Shown piece by piece: positions 34,733 to 43,895 of a DNA stretch of 64,000 nt. Numbering within the stretch: the first letter of the stretch is position 1; each line of letters starts with the position of its first letter. The DNA lies in the NCBI GenBank assembly GCA_913057175.1, contig CAJXNP010000012.1:206637-270636 (forward strand), in the 5' to 3' direction. The stretch is from an uncultured Cytophagales bacterium (GTDB taxonomy: Bacteria; Bacteroidota; Bacteroidia; Cytophagales; Cyclobacteriaceae). The notes beneath the pieces were generated by a model. That model was not told where the DNA came from and made no database searches. It was given only the letters and a program-made list of their open reading frames with translations. The position numbers and the translations under genes are program-made.

Positions 34733-36817
34733 TTAAAGTCCAAGTGATTTCAAGAATGCCTTGTTATTTGACTCCCTTCCAAGGAATTCGACAACGAGAT
34801 CCATTGGTTCCTCAGAGCCACCTTTTGCGAGAATAATATTTCTATACCTCATCCCCGTTTCCTTATCCAAAATGCCATTTTTCTCGAAAATAGAAAACAT
34901 ATCTTCGGCATATACCCGCGACCACAAATAGCCATAATAACTTGCGCCATAACCATTCAAATGTCCAAAAGCAGCCTGAAAATGTGTGCCGTCTACATAG
35001 GGATAATGGGTTGTCTCATTTTTAAGTTCCTCTACCACATCATCTGTTGACTTTTCACTTGTTGGATCGTATTTATCGTGCAGTGTCATGTCCAGTGTTC
35101 CGTAAAAGATCTGGGCTTCAGTTGCCAGTCCGGAGCCTACATTTTTAGCAGCCAGCATTTTATCAAAAAGGTCTTTTGGCAATACTTCACCCGTTTCCCA
35201 ATGTTTGGCAAAAAGTTGAAGTGATTCATAATTCCATGCCCAGTTCTCAAATATCTGAGATGGAGCTTCTACAAAATCTCTTGCCACGTTTGTTCCTGAT
35301 TGTGAGCTTAGATTGGCTGTGGTCAGCATTTGATGAAGCACGTGTCCGAATTCATGAAACAAAGTTTCTACCTGTTGATGTGGCATTAAAGAAGGCATTT
35401 CATCTGTCGGAGCCGGGAAATTACATACGAGCGTGGCTGTTGGAATTTGATATCCATTGTCTGTCATTTTTCCTTTTATCATGCCAAAACATGCTGCATG
35501 CTTATACTTATTTTCACGAGGAAAGAAATCCAGGTAAAATCTGCCAACCAGTTTTTCTCCATCAAACACTTCAAACATCCTGACGTCAGGGTGCCAGACA
35601 GACGGATTTTCAATTTCCTTGTAGGTTACCCCAAAGATCGTTTGTGTAATTTTAAACAATCCATCCAGAGAGTTGTCAAGCGGAAAATACTGTTTTACCT
35701 CTTCTGCATCCAATTCATACTTATTCTCCAGCAGCAAATTCTCAACATATGAGTTTTCCCATGGTTTGATCACTTTCGGGTTCGTAGCATCAGTATATTT
35801 TTCCTTTGCTTCCAGTAATTCGTCATAATCACCATCTGCCTTGGTTTTAACACTTTTCACAAGATCTGTCTCAAAATCCCAGACATTTTCAGGCTTCCTG
35901 GCCATTCGATCTTCGAGGCGCCACTCTGCATAAGTATTGTATCCAAGCAACTTCGCCATCTTCTCTCGCTCGACCAGCAAGTCCTTTAAAACCTCCAGAT
36001 TTGAATCGGCTGCCCGATTGTTGTATTTTATATAAAGTTCTTTCCTTGCTTTATCCGATTCACTGTATTTCATGAATGGTCGATAAGAAGGGTAAGAAAG
36101 GTCGATTTTGTACTTCCCGTCTTCCTGTTTTCTCGCCTTCTTGTAATCCTCAGGCAAGCCTTTTACTTCACTTACTGTTGCAAGTAAATAATCTTCATAG
36201 GAAGCTATATTTTTGCTGAAAGAATTTCCAATTTCCGTAATATTGTCCTTTATTTTCCTTAACTCCTCTCTTTTTTCAGCTGAGAGCGCAAATCCATTTC
36301 TTTCAAATCCCTCTACTGTTTCTTTCACAAATAAAGCTTTGTAACCCGTCAAGCTTTTGGCTTCATTAGTTTGGGAATAATCTTTCACAGCCTTGTAAAG
36401 ATCTTCATCCAAAGAAATCTCATTGGCATACTTTTCGAGTTTATTATTCATCTCCAAAGCGGTATTCCGGATCGTGGAATCAGGATGTGTATAACTCATC
36501 AAATAAATAACATTTTGAACCTTGGTCATGTCATCGATCAGGTTGTCAAAGGCCAACATGGTATTATCAAAAGTCCTGTTCTCGATATTATAAAGTGTCT
36601 GATATTCAGTTTTTAAATACGATATGATGGTGTCTGTTGCCTCAACAACGTGGTCGGCGGTCAGTTTATTAAAATCTATCCTTTCATTAAACTCTGTAAA
36701 TAGTGGATTTCCTTCCATTTTTATTTTTTTCTGCACTGTCGTTTTCTCACTTTTTGTACAACTAACTATTACTAACAGCAGGACCATATAAATACTGCTT
36801 CTTATTATTCTCCTCAT
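34733..36817 (-). CDS. M3-family metallopeptidase (peptidyl-dipeptidase/oligopeptidase), lipoprotein
   Basis: 694 residues. The signal ends in a lipobox (YMVLLLVIVSC), so it is probably anchored in a membrane on the periplasmic side. The all-helical M3 fold carries the zinc motif LFHEFGHVLHQML (His488, Glu489, His492), with a downstream Glu in the PSQIFENWAWNYE block as third ligand. It resembles the Dcp/OpdA branch, which trims short peptides; most homologues are cytoplasmic, whereas lipidated forms are common in Bacteroidetes. Monocistronic, ending at the 15-base-arm hairpin. Confidence 0.9.
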   Translation of the reverse strand: MRRIIRSSIYMVLLLVIVSCTKSEKTTVQKKIKMEGNPLFTEFNERIDFNKLTADHVVEATDTIISYLKTEYQTLYNIENRTFDNTMLAFDNLIDDMTKVQNVIYLMSYTHPDSTIRNTALEMNNKLEKYANEISLDEDLYKAVKDYSQTNEAKSLTGYKALFVKETVEGFERNGFALSAEKREELRKIKDNITEIGNSFSKNIASYEDYLLATVSEVKGLPEDYKKARKQEDGKYKIDLSYPSYRPFMKYSESDKARKELYIKYNNRAADSNLEVLKDLLVEREKMAKLLGYNTYAEWRLEDRMARKPENVWDFETDLVKSVKTKADGDYDELLEAKEKYTDATNPKVIKPWENSYVENLLLENKYELDAEEVKQYFPLDNSLDGLFKITQTIFGVTYKEIENPSVWHPDVRMFEVFDGEKLVGRFYLDFFPRENKYKHAACFGMIKGKMTDNGYQIPTATLVCNFPAPTDEMPSLMPHQQVETLFHEFGHVLHQMLTTANLSSQSGTNVARDFVEAPSQIFENWAWNYESLQLFAKHWETGEVLPKDLFDKMLAAKNVGSGLATEAQIFYGTLDMTLHDKYDPTSEKSTDDVVEELKNETTHYPYVDGTHFQAAFGHLNGYGASYYGYLWSRVYAEDMFSIFEKNGILDKETGMRYRNIILAKGGSEEPMDLVVEFLGRESNNKAFLKSLGL

Positions 36818-37014
36818 GCTATCAAATGTTTAAATCTTATTTCAATATGGATACAAAAATATAATACGATGTAAAATATCCATTAATTCCTATGCCGCAA
36901 AAGAAAATTTATTGTGAACGGTATAAAAAATTTAACCCCTTTCTTTAAACCTTTAGACTTCCTCGGCATCTAAGGTAAAAATTGAAACAAATTATTCATT
37001 TAAATTTTTAGATC

Positions 37015-37329
37015 ATGAAGAAATTAACTTTAGCAATCGGACTTTTTATTGCAGGATTAGCCGTGGCGAATGCGCAAAATACCCCAGTTATTGAAGAAAG
37101 ACAGCAAAATCAGATTCAAAGAATTGATCAAGGAGTGAAAAGTGGAGAACTAACAGGAAAAAAAGCCAGAAGATTTGCCAGAGAACAAAGACATATTCAA
37201 CGTGAAAAACAAAGAGCCAAAGCAGATGGCGTTGTTACAGGGCGAGAGAGAAGGCACATTCGTAGAGACCAGCGCAGGGTAAGCAAGGATATTTATCGGC
37301 AGAAAAACGATAATCAAAGTAGAAATTAG
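37015..37329 (+). CDS. Small exported, highly basic repeat protein
   Basis: 104 residues. Signal peptide KKLTLAIGLFIAGLAVANAQ, then about 84 residues with an internal duplication: SGELTGKKARRFAREQRHIQ matches ADGVVTGRERRHIRRDQRRV, each a turn followed by an Arg-rich helix. Similar proteins are frequent in Bacteroidetes without known function. Binding to a polyanion (nucleic acid, LPS) in the periplasm is a guess from charge. It has its own hairpin terminator. Confidence 0.8.
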   Translation: MKKLTLAIGLFIAGLAVANAQNTPVIEERQQNQIQRIDQGVKSGELTGKKARRFAREQRHIQREKQRAKADGVVTGRERRHIRRDQRRVSKDIYRQKNDNQSRN

Positions 37330-37357
37330 TCTTCTGAATATTATTAATGTATTAAGG

Positions 37358-37387
37358 AAACCTCATCATTTGGCGAGGTTTTTTTAT
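37358..37387 (+). terminator. Intrinsic terminator
   Basis: Arms AAACCTC (37358-37364) and GAGGTTT (37375-37381) around ten bases, continued by a run of T, located 28 bases after the small basic protein's stop. Confidence 0.85.
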
Positions 37388-37565
37388 TTTGAAAAGTATT
37401 TATTTCATCAAAGTCTTTTCAATCACTCCTTTTACATAATTGAATTTGATCTTTTGTAGACAAATTGTTACCATCATTTTTATCCCAAAAGTAAAAGATG
37501 ATAAATGTCAGCAATTAATAAAACCGGACCTCGCATCTTAGCTGAACAAATGCATAATAATTTTA

Positions 37566-37573
37566 TAAATTTG
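37566..37573 (+). promoter_or_regulatory. Candidate promoter for the decarboxylase operon
   Basis: TAAATTTG matches the TAnnTTTG -7 element exactly, 26 bases before the oadG start. A CTG at 37542-37544 (one mismatch to TTG) lies 21 bases upstream, within the 17-23 spacing known for this phylum. Confidence 0.45.
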
Positions 37574-37599
37574 ATATTCTCAATCAATATTCTAAAATC

Positions 37600-37866
37600 A
37601 TGAATGAAGATTTTAGCACCGCTGTTCTTTTAATGGCAGTTGGGATGGTGACTGTATTTGTCATACTTGCCCTGATCGTAGTTTTTGGGAATTGGTTAAT
37701 TCTCATCGTTAACAAATACTTTCCTCAACCGGTCAGAAGTGTGATTAGCCAAGCAGATGCACCTTCACATGAAATAGATTCTAAAAAACTTGCAGCAATA
37801 GTATCCGCAGTTGACATTGTAACAAAAGGGAGGGGGAAAGTTGAATCAGTCAAAAAAGTGGACTAA
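37600..37866 (+). CDS. oadG: OadG-family (sodium-pumping decarboxylase gamma) subunit
   Basis: 88 residues: one membrane segment (about 8-38, TAVLLMAVGMVTVFVILALI) and a soluble tail, the standard OadG form. Gamma subunits hold the alpha and beta subunits together. First gene of a three-gene operon with alpha 32 bases downstream and beta after that, and a promoter-like element just upstream. Confidence 0.87.
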   Translation: MNEDFSTAVLLMAVGMVTVFVILALIVVFGNWLILIVNKYFPQPVRSVISQADAPSHEIDSKKLAAIVSAVDIVTKGRGKVESVKKVD

Positions 37867-37898
37867 GCTCATTTTACACTTATTTTAAATATTCAGAT

Positions 37899-39773
37899 AT
37901 GGCAAAGGAGATCAAATTTTCATTGGTGTACAGGGACATGTGGCAATCATCCGGAAAATACATGCCAAGAAAAGACCAATTAATACGTGTCGCGCCACCT
38001 ATTATAGACATGGGCTGTTTTGATCGGATTGAAACAAATGGAGGAGGCTTTGAACAAATCAATTTACTTTTTGGCGAAAACCCCAATGAAGCAGTGAGAG
38101 CCTGGACGAAACCCTTTAATGAGGCTGGAATTCAAACACATATGCTGGAGAGAGGTTTGAACGGAATCAGGATGAGCCCATGTCCGGTTGATGTCAGAAA
38201 GCTTCTTTTCAAGGTAAAGAAAAAACAGGGTGTAGATATTGCCAGATCATTTGATGGCCTGAACGATGCCAGAAATATCATCGATTCCATAAAATATGCC
38301 AAGGAGGGCGGTATGATCGCTCAGGGAACGCTCTCTCTTACGCATTCGAAAATCCATACGGTTGATTATTATGTTGACCTTGCTGATCAGCTGATTAAAG
38401 CAGGCGCTGATGAAATTTGTATGAAGGACATGGCCGGCATTGGTCGGCCTGTCACACTAGGTAAGATTGTCAAAGGAATAAAAGCTAAGCACAAAGATAT
38501 TTTGATCCAATATCATGGTCAGACGGCGCCAGGATTTACAGTAGCTTCTATCCTTGAAGTTGCCAATGCTGGTTGCGAAATAATTGATGTGGGAATGGAA
38601 CCACTTTCCTGGGGAACAGGTCATGCAGACTTGTTGACTGTAGTCGCAATGCTCAAAGATGCCGGCTTTAAAGTTCCGAAAGTCAATATGAACGCCTACA
38701 TGGAAACCAGGAGGTTGACCCAGGAGTTTATCGATGATTTTCTGGGATACTACATCAATCCGAAAAACAGGTTCATCAATTCACTGATCATTGGTCCTGG
38801 TCTTCCGGGAGGAATGATGGGAAGTACAATGGCTGACCTGGAAAATAACCTTAAGAGCTTGAACAAATGGCTTGACAAGCATGGCAAAGAACCTATGACC
38901 CAGGATGATCTCCTGATAAAACTATTTGATGAAGTGGAATACATCTGGCCAATGTTGGGCTATCCTCCACTGGTAACCCCATACAGCCAATATGTAAAAA
39001 ACACTGCTTTGATGAATGTCATTCAAATGATCAAGGGTCGGAAAAGATTTTCCATGATTGATGATAATACGTGGGATATGCTTCTGGGCAAACAAGGAAA
39101 GCTTCCTGGTGAACTAGCACCCGAGTTAGTTAAACTTGCTCAGGAACAAGGCAGGGAATTCTTTACTGGAAATCCGCAGGATCTTTACCCTGATGAATTG
39201 GATAAATTCAAAAAAGAAATGGATGAAAACGGCTGGGATTATGGTCAGGACAATGAAGAATTAATGGAACTATCTATGCATCCCGCCCAATACAGAAATT
39301 ACAAATCCGGTAAAGCTAAACAGGAATTTGAGGAAGATCTCGCTAAGAAAAAAGCCGCTGCAAGTCAACCAGTCGATGTTGCTGGAAATGCATCAGGCGA
39401 CGATTTTCAGCCCAAAACGCTTAATATCGATGTGAATGGGGAAAAGTTTGTTGTGTCAGTGTCATATGGCAGCAATGGAAGCGCTACCACACAACAAAAA
39501 GCAGAAGTCATTGAAACCCCTTCTCCCCAAATATCTGGAGACGTCAAGGCTATTACTTCACCGCTGGAAGGAAGTTTTTATCGCACGAAAGATTCATCAG
39601 AAAAGCCGGTTAAAGTCGGTGATAAAATAAAATCCGGTGATATCATCGGGTACATAGAATCCATGAAAGTTTACAATGCCATAACTGCGGATCAATCAGG
39701 AAAAGTAGTGGAAGTTTGCTATGGTGATGGAGAAGGAGTAGATGAGGACGATGTATTAATTAAACTACAATAA
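37899..39773 (+). CDS. oadA: Biotin-dependent decarboxylase alpha subunit (oxaloacetate decarboxylase/PycB type)
   Basis: 624 residues. A carboxyltransferase TIM barrel (about 1-300) begins FSLVYRDMWQSSGKY where Dx[HQ]Q-type sequence is usual, and has EICMKDMAGIG and ILIQYHGQTAPG with the metal/biotin-site residues. The conserved PYCB domain follows (about 310-460), then a Ser/Ala/Gln-rich hinge and a biotinyl domain (about 545-624) whose acceptor is Lys590 in ESMKVYN; the usual sequence is AMKM. It transfers the carboxyl of oxaloacetate (or a related acid) to biotin; the beta subunit then releases CO2 and exports Na+. Exact substrate unproven; methylmalonyl-CoA enzymes differ in domain content. 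Confidence 0.9.
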   Translation: MAKEIKFSLVYRDMWQSSGKYMPRKDQLIRVAPPIIDMGCFDRIETNGGGFEQINLLFGENPNEAVRAWTKPFNEAGIQTHMLERGLNGIRMSPCPVDVRKLLFKVKKKQGVDIARSFDGLNDARNIIDSIKYAKEGGMIAQGTLSLTHSKIHTVDYYVDLADQLIKAGADEICMKDMAGIGRPVTLGKIVKGIKAKHKDILIQYHGQTAPGFTVASILEVANAGCEIIDVGMEPLSWGTGHADLLTVVAMLKDAGFKVPKVNMNAYMETRRLTQEFIDDFLGYYINPKNRFINSLIIGPGLPGGMMGSTMADLENNLKSLNKWLDKHGKEPMTQDDLLIKLFDEVEYIWPMLGYPPLVTPYSQYVKNTALMNVIQMIKGRKRFSMIDDNTWDMLLGKQGKLPGELAPELVKLAQEQGREFFTGNPQDLYPDELDKFKKEMDENGWDYGQDNEELMELSMHPAQYRNYKSGKAKQEFEEDLAKKKAAASQPVDVAGNASGDDFQPKTLNIDVNGEKFVVSVSYGSNGSATTQQKAEVIETPSPQISGDVKAITSPLEGSFYRTKDSSEKPVKVGDKIKSGDIIGYIESMKVYNAITADQSGKVVEVCYGDGEGVDEDDVLIKLQ

Positions 39774-39799
39774 CCCAATTTTTTAACCTTTTACTAAAT

Positions 39800-41017
39800 A
39801 TGGAAATATTTGACAAGCTGTATCATATGACTGCCTTTAGTGGTCTGACTCCCGGTATGATACTCATGTGGCTGATTGCTTTTGTTTTACTCTTCCTGGG
39901 GGTGGTAAAAGGTTATGAACCATTGTTGTTGATCCCAATAGGTTTTGGAATTCTAATTGCCAATTTTCCGCTTGTCCTTTCGAATGGAATGGGAATGGGT
40001 GTGGTCCCTTCAGAAGAAGCAGAAGGAATTGCTCATATGACAATCATAGAAATTGCCAAGGAATATGGCATCATTAATTTTCTCTATTATCTACTCATTA
40101 AAACCGGATTTTTACCTCCCATTATTTTCATGGGCGTTGGGGCATTGACTGATTTTGGTCCAATGCTAAGAAATCTGAGATTGGCCTTTTTTGGAGCTGC
40201 AGCCCAAATTGGGATCTTCACTGTACTCTTCATTGCGTTAGCTACTGGATTATTCAATATCAAAGAAGCTGCATCACTGGCGATTATTGGTGGAGCTGAC
40301 GGCCCCACAGCCATTTATACTACCATTTTACTGGCAGAGCATTTGTTGGGACCAATTGCCATAGCAGCCTATTCATACATGGCCCTGGTTCCAGTCATTA
40401 TTCCGCTTGTTGTGAGGCTTACTTGCAATAAAAAGGAGTTACAAATCAATATGAAACAGCAGGACAAATTATACCCCTCTAAAAATGAAATTAAGAATAT
40501 TCGTGCCGTCAAGATCATTTTCCCCATTCTATTGACTGCTATGATTGGTTTGATTGTACCCTCAGCGCTTCCTTTAGCAGGGATGCTATTATTTGGAAAT
40601 TTGGTAAAAGAAATCGGGACAAGTACCGATAGATTATCAAGCGCTGCATCAGGACCCATACTCAATGCTGCAACCATCTTTTTAGGGCTTAGTGTGGGCG
40701 CCACCATGACAGCAAATGTATTTTTGGATCTTCAGACCATTGGAATTATTGTTGGAGGGTTCTTTGCTTTTGGGATTTCTGTCACCGGCGGAATATACGC
40801 TGTAAAAATTTATAATTTATTCAACAAGAAAAAAATCAATCCCCTTATTGGTGCTACGGGTCTCAGCGCGGTTCCAATGGCATCCCGGGTAGCCAATGAC
40901 ATTGCACTAAAAAATGATCCGGGAAATCATTTATTACAATATGCCATGGCAAGCAATATCTCAGGAGTCATTGGATCTGCTGTTGCTGCCGGAGTTTTGA
41001 TTACTTTTTTGGGATAA
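39800..41017 (+). CDS. oadB: Sodium ion-translocating decarboxylase beta subunit
   Basis: 405 residues, polytopic. Typical OadB/GcdB/MmdB blocks: PLLLIPIGFGILIANFP, MGVGALTDFGPMLRN with the Asp of the Na+ pathway, LAIIGGADGPTAIYTT, and GLSAVPMASRVAN near the end. Decarboxylates carboxybiotin and pumps Na+ outward. Completes a G-A-B operon (order gamma, alpha, beta). It implies use of a sodium gradient. A short hairpin (41050-41071) and a small gene follow. Confidence 0.92.
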   Translation: MEIFDKLYHMTAFSGLTPGMILMWLIAFVLLFLGVVKGYEPLLLIPIGFGILIANFPLVLSNGMGMGVVPSEEAEGIAHMTIIEIAKEYGIINFLYYLLIKTGFLPPIIFMGVGALTDFGPMLRNLRLAFFGAAAQIGIFTVLFIALATGLFNIKEAASLAIIGGADGPTAIYTTILLAEHLLGPIAIAAYSYMALVPVIIPLVVRLTCNKKELQINMKQQDKLYPSKNEIKNIRAVKIIFPILLTAMIGLIVPSALPLAGMLLFGNLVKEIGTSTDRLSSAASGPILNAATIFLGLSVGATMTANVFLDLQTIGIIVGGFFAFGISVTGGIYAVKIYNLFNKKKINPLIGATGLSAVPMASRVANDIALKNDPGNHLLQYAMASNISGVIGSAVAAGVLITFLG

Positions 41018-41049
41018 AACTTACCCACCCGGTAACCATTCGTTTTTCA

Positions 41050-41071
41050 ATCGTATAAAGAACTATACGAT
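41050..41071. promoter_or_regulatory. Inverted repeat after oadB
   Basis: ATCGTATA (41050-41057) and TATACGAT (41064-41071) are perfect arms around six bases. No T-tract follows. It lies 6 bases before the ATG of the 56-residue protein, so it may act as a leader hairpin, operator or weak terminator. Confidence 0.45.
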
Positions 41072-41077
41072 CAGGCA

Positions 41078-41248
41078 ATGAACCCAGGTAATATACCATA
41101 TACACATCTACAATTATTGCAGCATATGAGTTCTGCAGAAATCGAAAGGTTGTACCTGCAAAGCTGGATCATTAACATGCGAAACTCCGATCTGAAAAAT
41201 GATCCGGAATTCAAAAATCTCTTTAAATATCAACTGAAGGGAAAATAA
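41078..41248 (+). CDS. Small protein, 56 residues, unknown
   Basis: ATG 41078 to TAA 41248. It is mostly helical and charged: MNPGNIPYTHLQLLQHMSSA, then EIERLYLQSWIINMRNSDLK, ending NDPEFKNLFKYQLKGK. No signal or membrane segment. The last stretch has the amphipathic pattern of a real protein, and the stop falls 3 bases before the end of the convergent squalene monooxygenase gene, in keeping with the tight packing elsewhere. Could be cotranscribed with oadB, although a hairpin stands between. Family unknown. Confidence 0.55.
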   Translation: MNPGNIPYTHLQLLQHMSSAEIERLYLQSWIINMRNSDLKNDPEFKNLFKYQLKGK

Positions 41249-41251
41249 TCA

Positions 41252-42610
41252 TTATTTATTTGTGGAATAAATTGCAGGCTTTTCGTGTAAAAGCAATGGC
41301 ACGATGATGGCAATTGCATCACGCATAATTTTTATGGAATCCCCAATCCTGGAAAGCGTAGGTTTTGGTTTTAGCATATTTTTAACAGCAAACCATGCGA
41401 CCATAAAAAAATGTCTGATCAGTAATTTTCTATCCCGTGACAATCCTGAAAGTATTGACATCGGTTCCAGGGCAAACTTTCCTCCTCTTTGCAAATAGTC
41501 AAAACACGCTTTACTTAAAACTGGATGACGAAAGACACTATAAAGAGCATACGCCAATATATTGATTGTTGCATTCTCTTTATATCGACTTTCATAAAAT
41601 TCCCTGGAGATAATCCCTAAATTTTTCTCAAATCCTTTCTTAGAATTCTTTATAATTAAATCACCCAAAGCCTTTACATCTGTTAATGCTACTGTCATTC
41701 CTCCTCCGGTAGTTGGGTGACGCTGATTTAAGCTATCTCCAAGTAAAATAGCTCCCTTTATTAAAATAGGTTTGGCAGGCAACAGACAGGTTGGTTTGGT
41801 TTTATAATTCTCTTTTTCTACAGCCTCATAAAATGACTTCCGCATAATCTCAGGGATCTGAGGGCCTATTTTTTCCCTCAAATAAGTTTTCATTTCCATC
41901 CCCCTTGGATTCTCGTAATATTTCGGAAAATCTATCAGCACCCTGATTTTATTCGATGTGACCGGATAGGCGAGAATGGGTCCTGGTTTGGCTATGATCA
42001 CATGGCCATGATTGGGGTAAGGCAATTCACAATTTTCAAGGATCAACCCTAGCATGAATCCTTTTGTATCAATTTTTGCTTTGGTCAGGTCTTTGGTCAA
42101 TCGCACAGAGCTTCCCTGGCTCAAAATTGTCAGAGTAGCTTTTAGCTTTTTCTTTTGATTGGAAAGTTTATCCTGATAAATGACTCCTTCCAATTGAGCT
42201 CCATCATAAATAAGGTCGATTACTTTCCCATTGATCAAATGAATGTGATCCTTATCTTTTAGGTATGACCTTAGCTTCTGCACAAATCTTCCATATCGAA
42301 AGCCATATCCGGTTTTATCATTGTCTTTTTGATCGGAATATGGAATATTGAAACTATCTCCATTCAAATAAAGACCATATCCTTTTATTGGTTGTGCATC
42401 AAACCCCTCGCTGAAATCTGCCAGGCCCATCTCCCGGAGTTTTAAGGCTCCACTAGGTTGGAGTAATTCACCAATGATCTCATCGGGCTCTTCCCAATTT
42501 TGGTCGATAATAGCTATCGTCAATCCCTGGTTGGACAGATAACTAGCCAGAGCTGACCCCGCAACTCCGGCACCAACTATACAAATATCATATTTAGTTG
42601 ACTTTGTCAA
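41252..42610 (-). CDS. Squalene monooxygenase (squalene epoxidase), FAD-dependent
   Basis: 452 residues. Converts squalene to 2,3-oxidosqualene with O2, FAD and a reductase partner. Rossmann motif GAGVAG (13-18), then the SQLE-specific EEPDEIIGELLQPSGALKLR (the GELLQPSG block at 47-54), and the second FAD motif LLGDSLNQRHPTTGGGMTVA (Gly291, Asp292), very close to eukaryotic GDAxNMRHPLTGGGMTVAL. The C-terminus (YLQRGGKFALEPMSILSGLS) keeps the eukaryotic pattern and ends with hydrophobic helices fit for membrane association. It is not HpnE, which lacks the GELLQPSG block. Transcribed after squalene synthase with a 34-base gap. Confidence 0.93.
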   Translation of the reverse strand: MTKSTKYDICIVGAGVAGSALASYLSNQGLTIAIIDQNWEEPDEIIGELLQPSGALKLREMGLADFSEGFDAQPIKGYGLYLNGDSFNIPYSDQKDNDKTGYGFRYGRFVQKLRSYLKDKDHIHLINGKVIDLIYDGAQLEGVIYQDKLSNQKKKLKATLTILSQGSSVRLTKDLTKAKIDTKGFMLGLILENCELPYPNHGHVIIAKPGPILAYPVTSNKIRVLIDFPKYYENPRGMEMKTYLREKIGPQIPEIMRKSFYEAVEKENYKTKPTCLLPAKPILIKGAILLGDSLNQRHPTTGGGMTVALTDVKALGDLIIKNSKKGFEKNLGIISREFYESRYKENATINILAYALYSVFRHPVLSKACFDYLQRGGKFALEPMSILSGLSRDRKLLIRHFFMVAWFAVKNMLKPKPTLSRIGDSIKIMRDAIAIIVPLLLHEKPAIYSTNK

Positions 42611-42644
42611 TTCCTGAAAGGATTAAAGGAATTAAATATATGGA

Positions 42645-43808
42645 TTAATTTGTCAAAGTTGATCTACTTCCCTCCCTGATTATTTGGAAAATTTTTTGCT
42701 CTATTTCCAAAACAAATTGATAATTCGGATCATTCTTTTCCAGTCCGGATATTATTTTTTTGATCATCCCTGAAAAAATCAGGTTAACATCATCCATGGA
42801 TTTTGTTTGCAAAATCAATTTGGCTGCCAATCCCTTTCTGATTTTCACATTTTCAATGAACACCTGGTGGTTATTGTACAATTTTGAAAGTGTAGCGATG
42901 GCCATAACCTGGGGAATAGCACAAAATTTAAAAACGTTCGGATTCCTAATCATCCCCAGATATTTCAGGCAATCAGTTGCATGCTGTAATGCATCCGTGA
43001 TCATTGAATTTAAGCAATGAATAGAGTTTTTGCCTTTCGGATGATCAAAAAAATCTCTGTATTCATTTCCGTATTTGCTCCAGATTTCTGTAGGCCAGAA
43101 TATCCGACTCTCTCTAAGGTCATCCGTATAATCCCGAATGATATTGGTTTTTTGTAAAAACAAGCCCATCGAGTTTGCAAGATCTGTCTCTTTCATTAAG
43201 TTTTCATCCTCCAGTTTCGAAATAGAAAATAATTGAGACAATCCGATTCCCACAAGACCGGCAACATAGTGACAATAAAGATTATAATCTTCAACCGTTT
43301 CAACCTTCTTATTGACAAACCTGGCCATTCCTTCTCCCATTTGCCTGCAAATATTAGTGATGATCTCCTGGTAAGGCTCCTCTAATTTCTGAAAGGTGAG
43401 AATGACTTTTTCATAATTCTCCAGCAATACCTGATAATCCCTATCCTCTCCAATTCCTTCAATAAACCATTTTGGAGAGTAGTGTTTTTCATGAAACGAT
43501 TTAAGTAATTCGATCTTTTTAGAACTTTCCAGGCTCATGTCGTCTTCAATCGTGTCAAGGCCCCTCAATACAAGGTAAAAAACACATACCGGATCTTTAA
43601 GATCGGGTGGAAGTTGTTGGATAACGGCAGCAAATGACCTGGAAACTTTGTCTAAAACAGCATAGCAAAATTCCCTGGGTTCCATTGTTTTGGCTACAAA
43701 ACCCAAAGGAACTGCTGTGGTCTTATTGGCTTTTTGAGACATTTTTAACCTGATCATGGCGGAAAGTTCGTCAGGTCGGGATAGTGAGTGAATTAAACTT
43801 ATGATCAT
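42645..43808 (-). CDS. Squalene synthase (farnesyl-diphosphate farnesyltransferase), eukaryote-type
   Basis: 387 residues. Joins two farnesyl-PP via presqualene-PP to squalene. The aspartate motif DTIEDDM (Asp85-Asp90) sits in FYLVLRGLDTIEDDM; the second (Asp226, Asp229, Asp230) in LQKTNIIRDYTDDLRESR, followed by FWPTEIWSKYG. KVSRSFAAVIQQL and YCHYVAGLVGIGLSQLF are also as in plant and animal enzymes. Even the N-terminus (SRPDELSAMIRLKM) matches the plant HPDxFYxLLKLKM stretch, which supports ATG 43808. No clear C-terminal membrane anchor is seen, unlike the eukaryotic proteins. Many bacteria instead use HpnC/D/E. Same strand as the squalene monooxygenase; sqs-sqe form an operon. Confidence 0.95.
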   Translation of the reverse strand: MIISLIHSLSRPDELSAMIRLKMSQKANKTTAVPLGFVAKTMEPREFCYAVLDKVSRSFAAVIQQLPPDLKDPVCVFYLVLRGLDTIEDDMSLESSKKIELLKSFHEKHYSPKWFIEGIGEDRDYQVLLENYEKVILTFQKLEEPYQEIITNICRQMGEGMARFVNKKVETVEDYNLYCHYVAGLVGIGLSQLFSISKLEDENLMKETDLANSMGLFLQKTNIIRDYTDDLRESRIFWPTEIWSKYGNEYRDFFDHPKGKNSIHCLNSMITDALQHATDCLKYLGMIRNPNVFKFCAIPQVMAIATLSKLYNNHQVFIENVKIRKGLAAKLILQTKSMDDVNLIFSGMIKKIISGLEKNDPNYQFVLEIEQKIFQIIREGSRSTLTN

Positions 43809-43895
43809 CTAGTTGGCATTTTGGTGCAAATTATGCAGTCTGCTAAAAATCCGCGTCCAAAAAACATTTAATTGAGTTCAAATAAATAATCCGAA

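Noticed and set aside
42645..43808. Phytoene synthase or HpnD for carotenoid or hopanoid synthesis
   Set aside because: DTIEDDM, LQKTNIIRDYTDD and the N-terminal PDELxAMIRLKM are specific to eukaryote-type squalene synthase; no carotenoid desaturase or cyclase gene is nearby.
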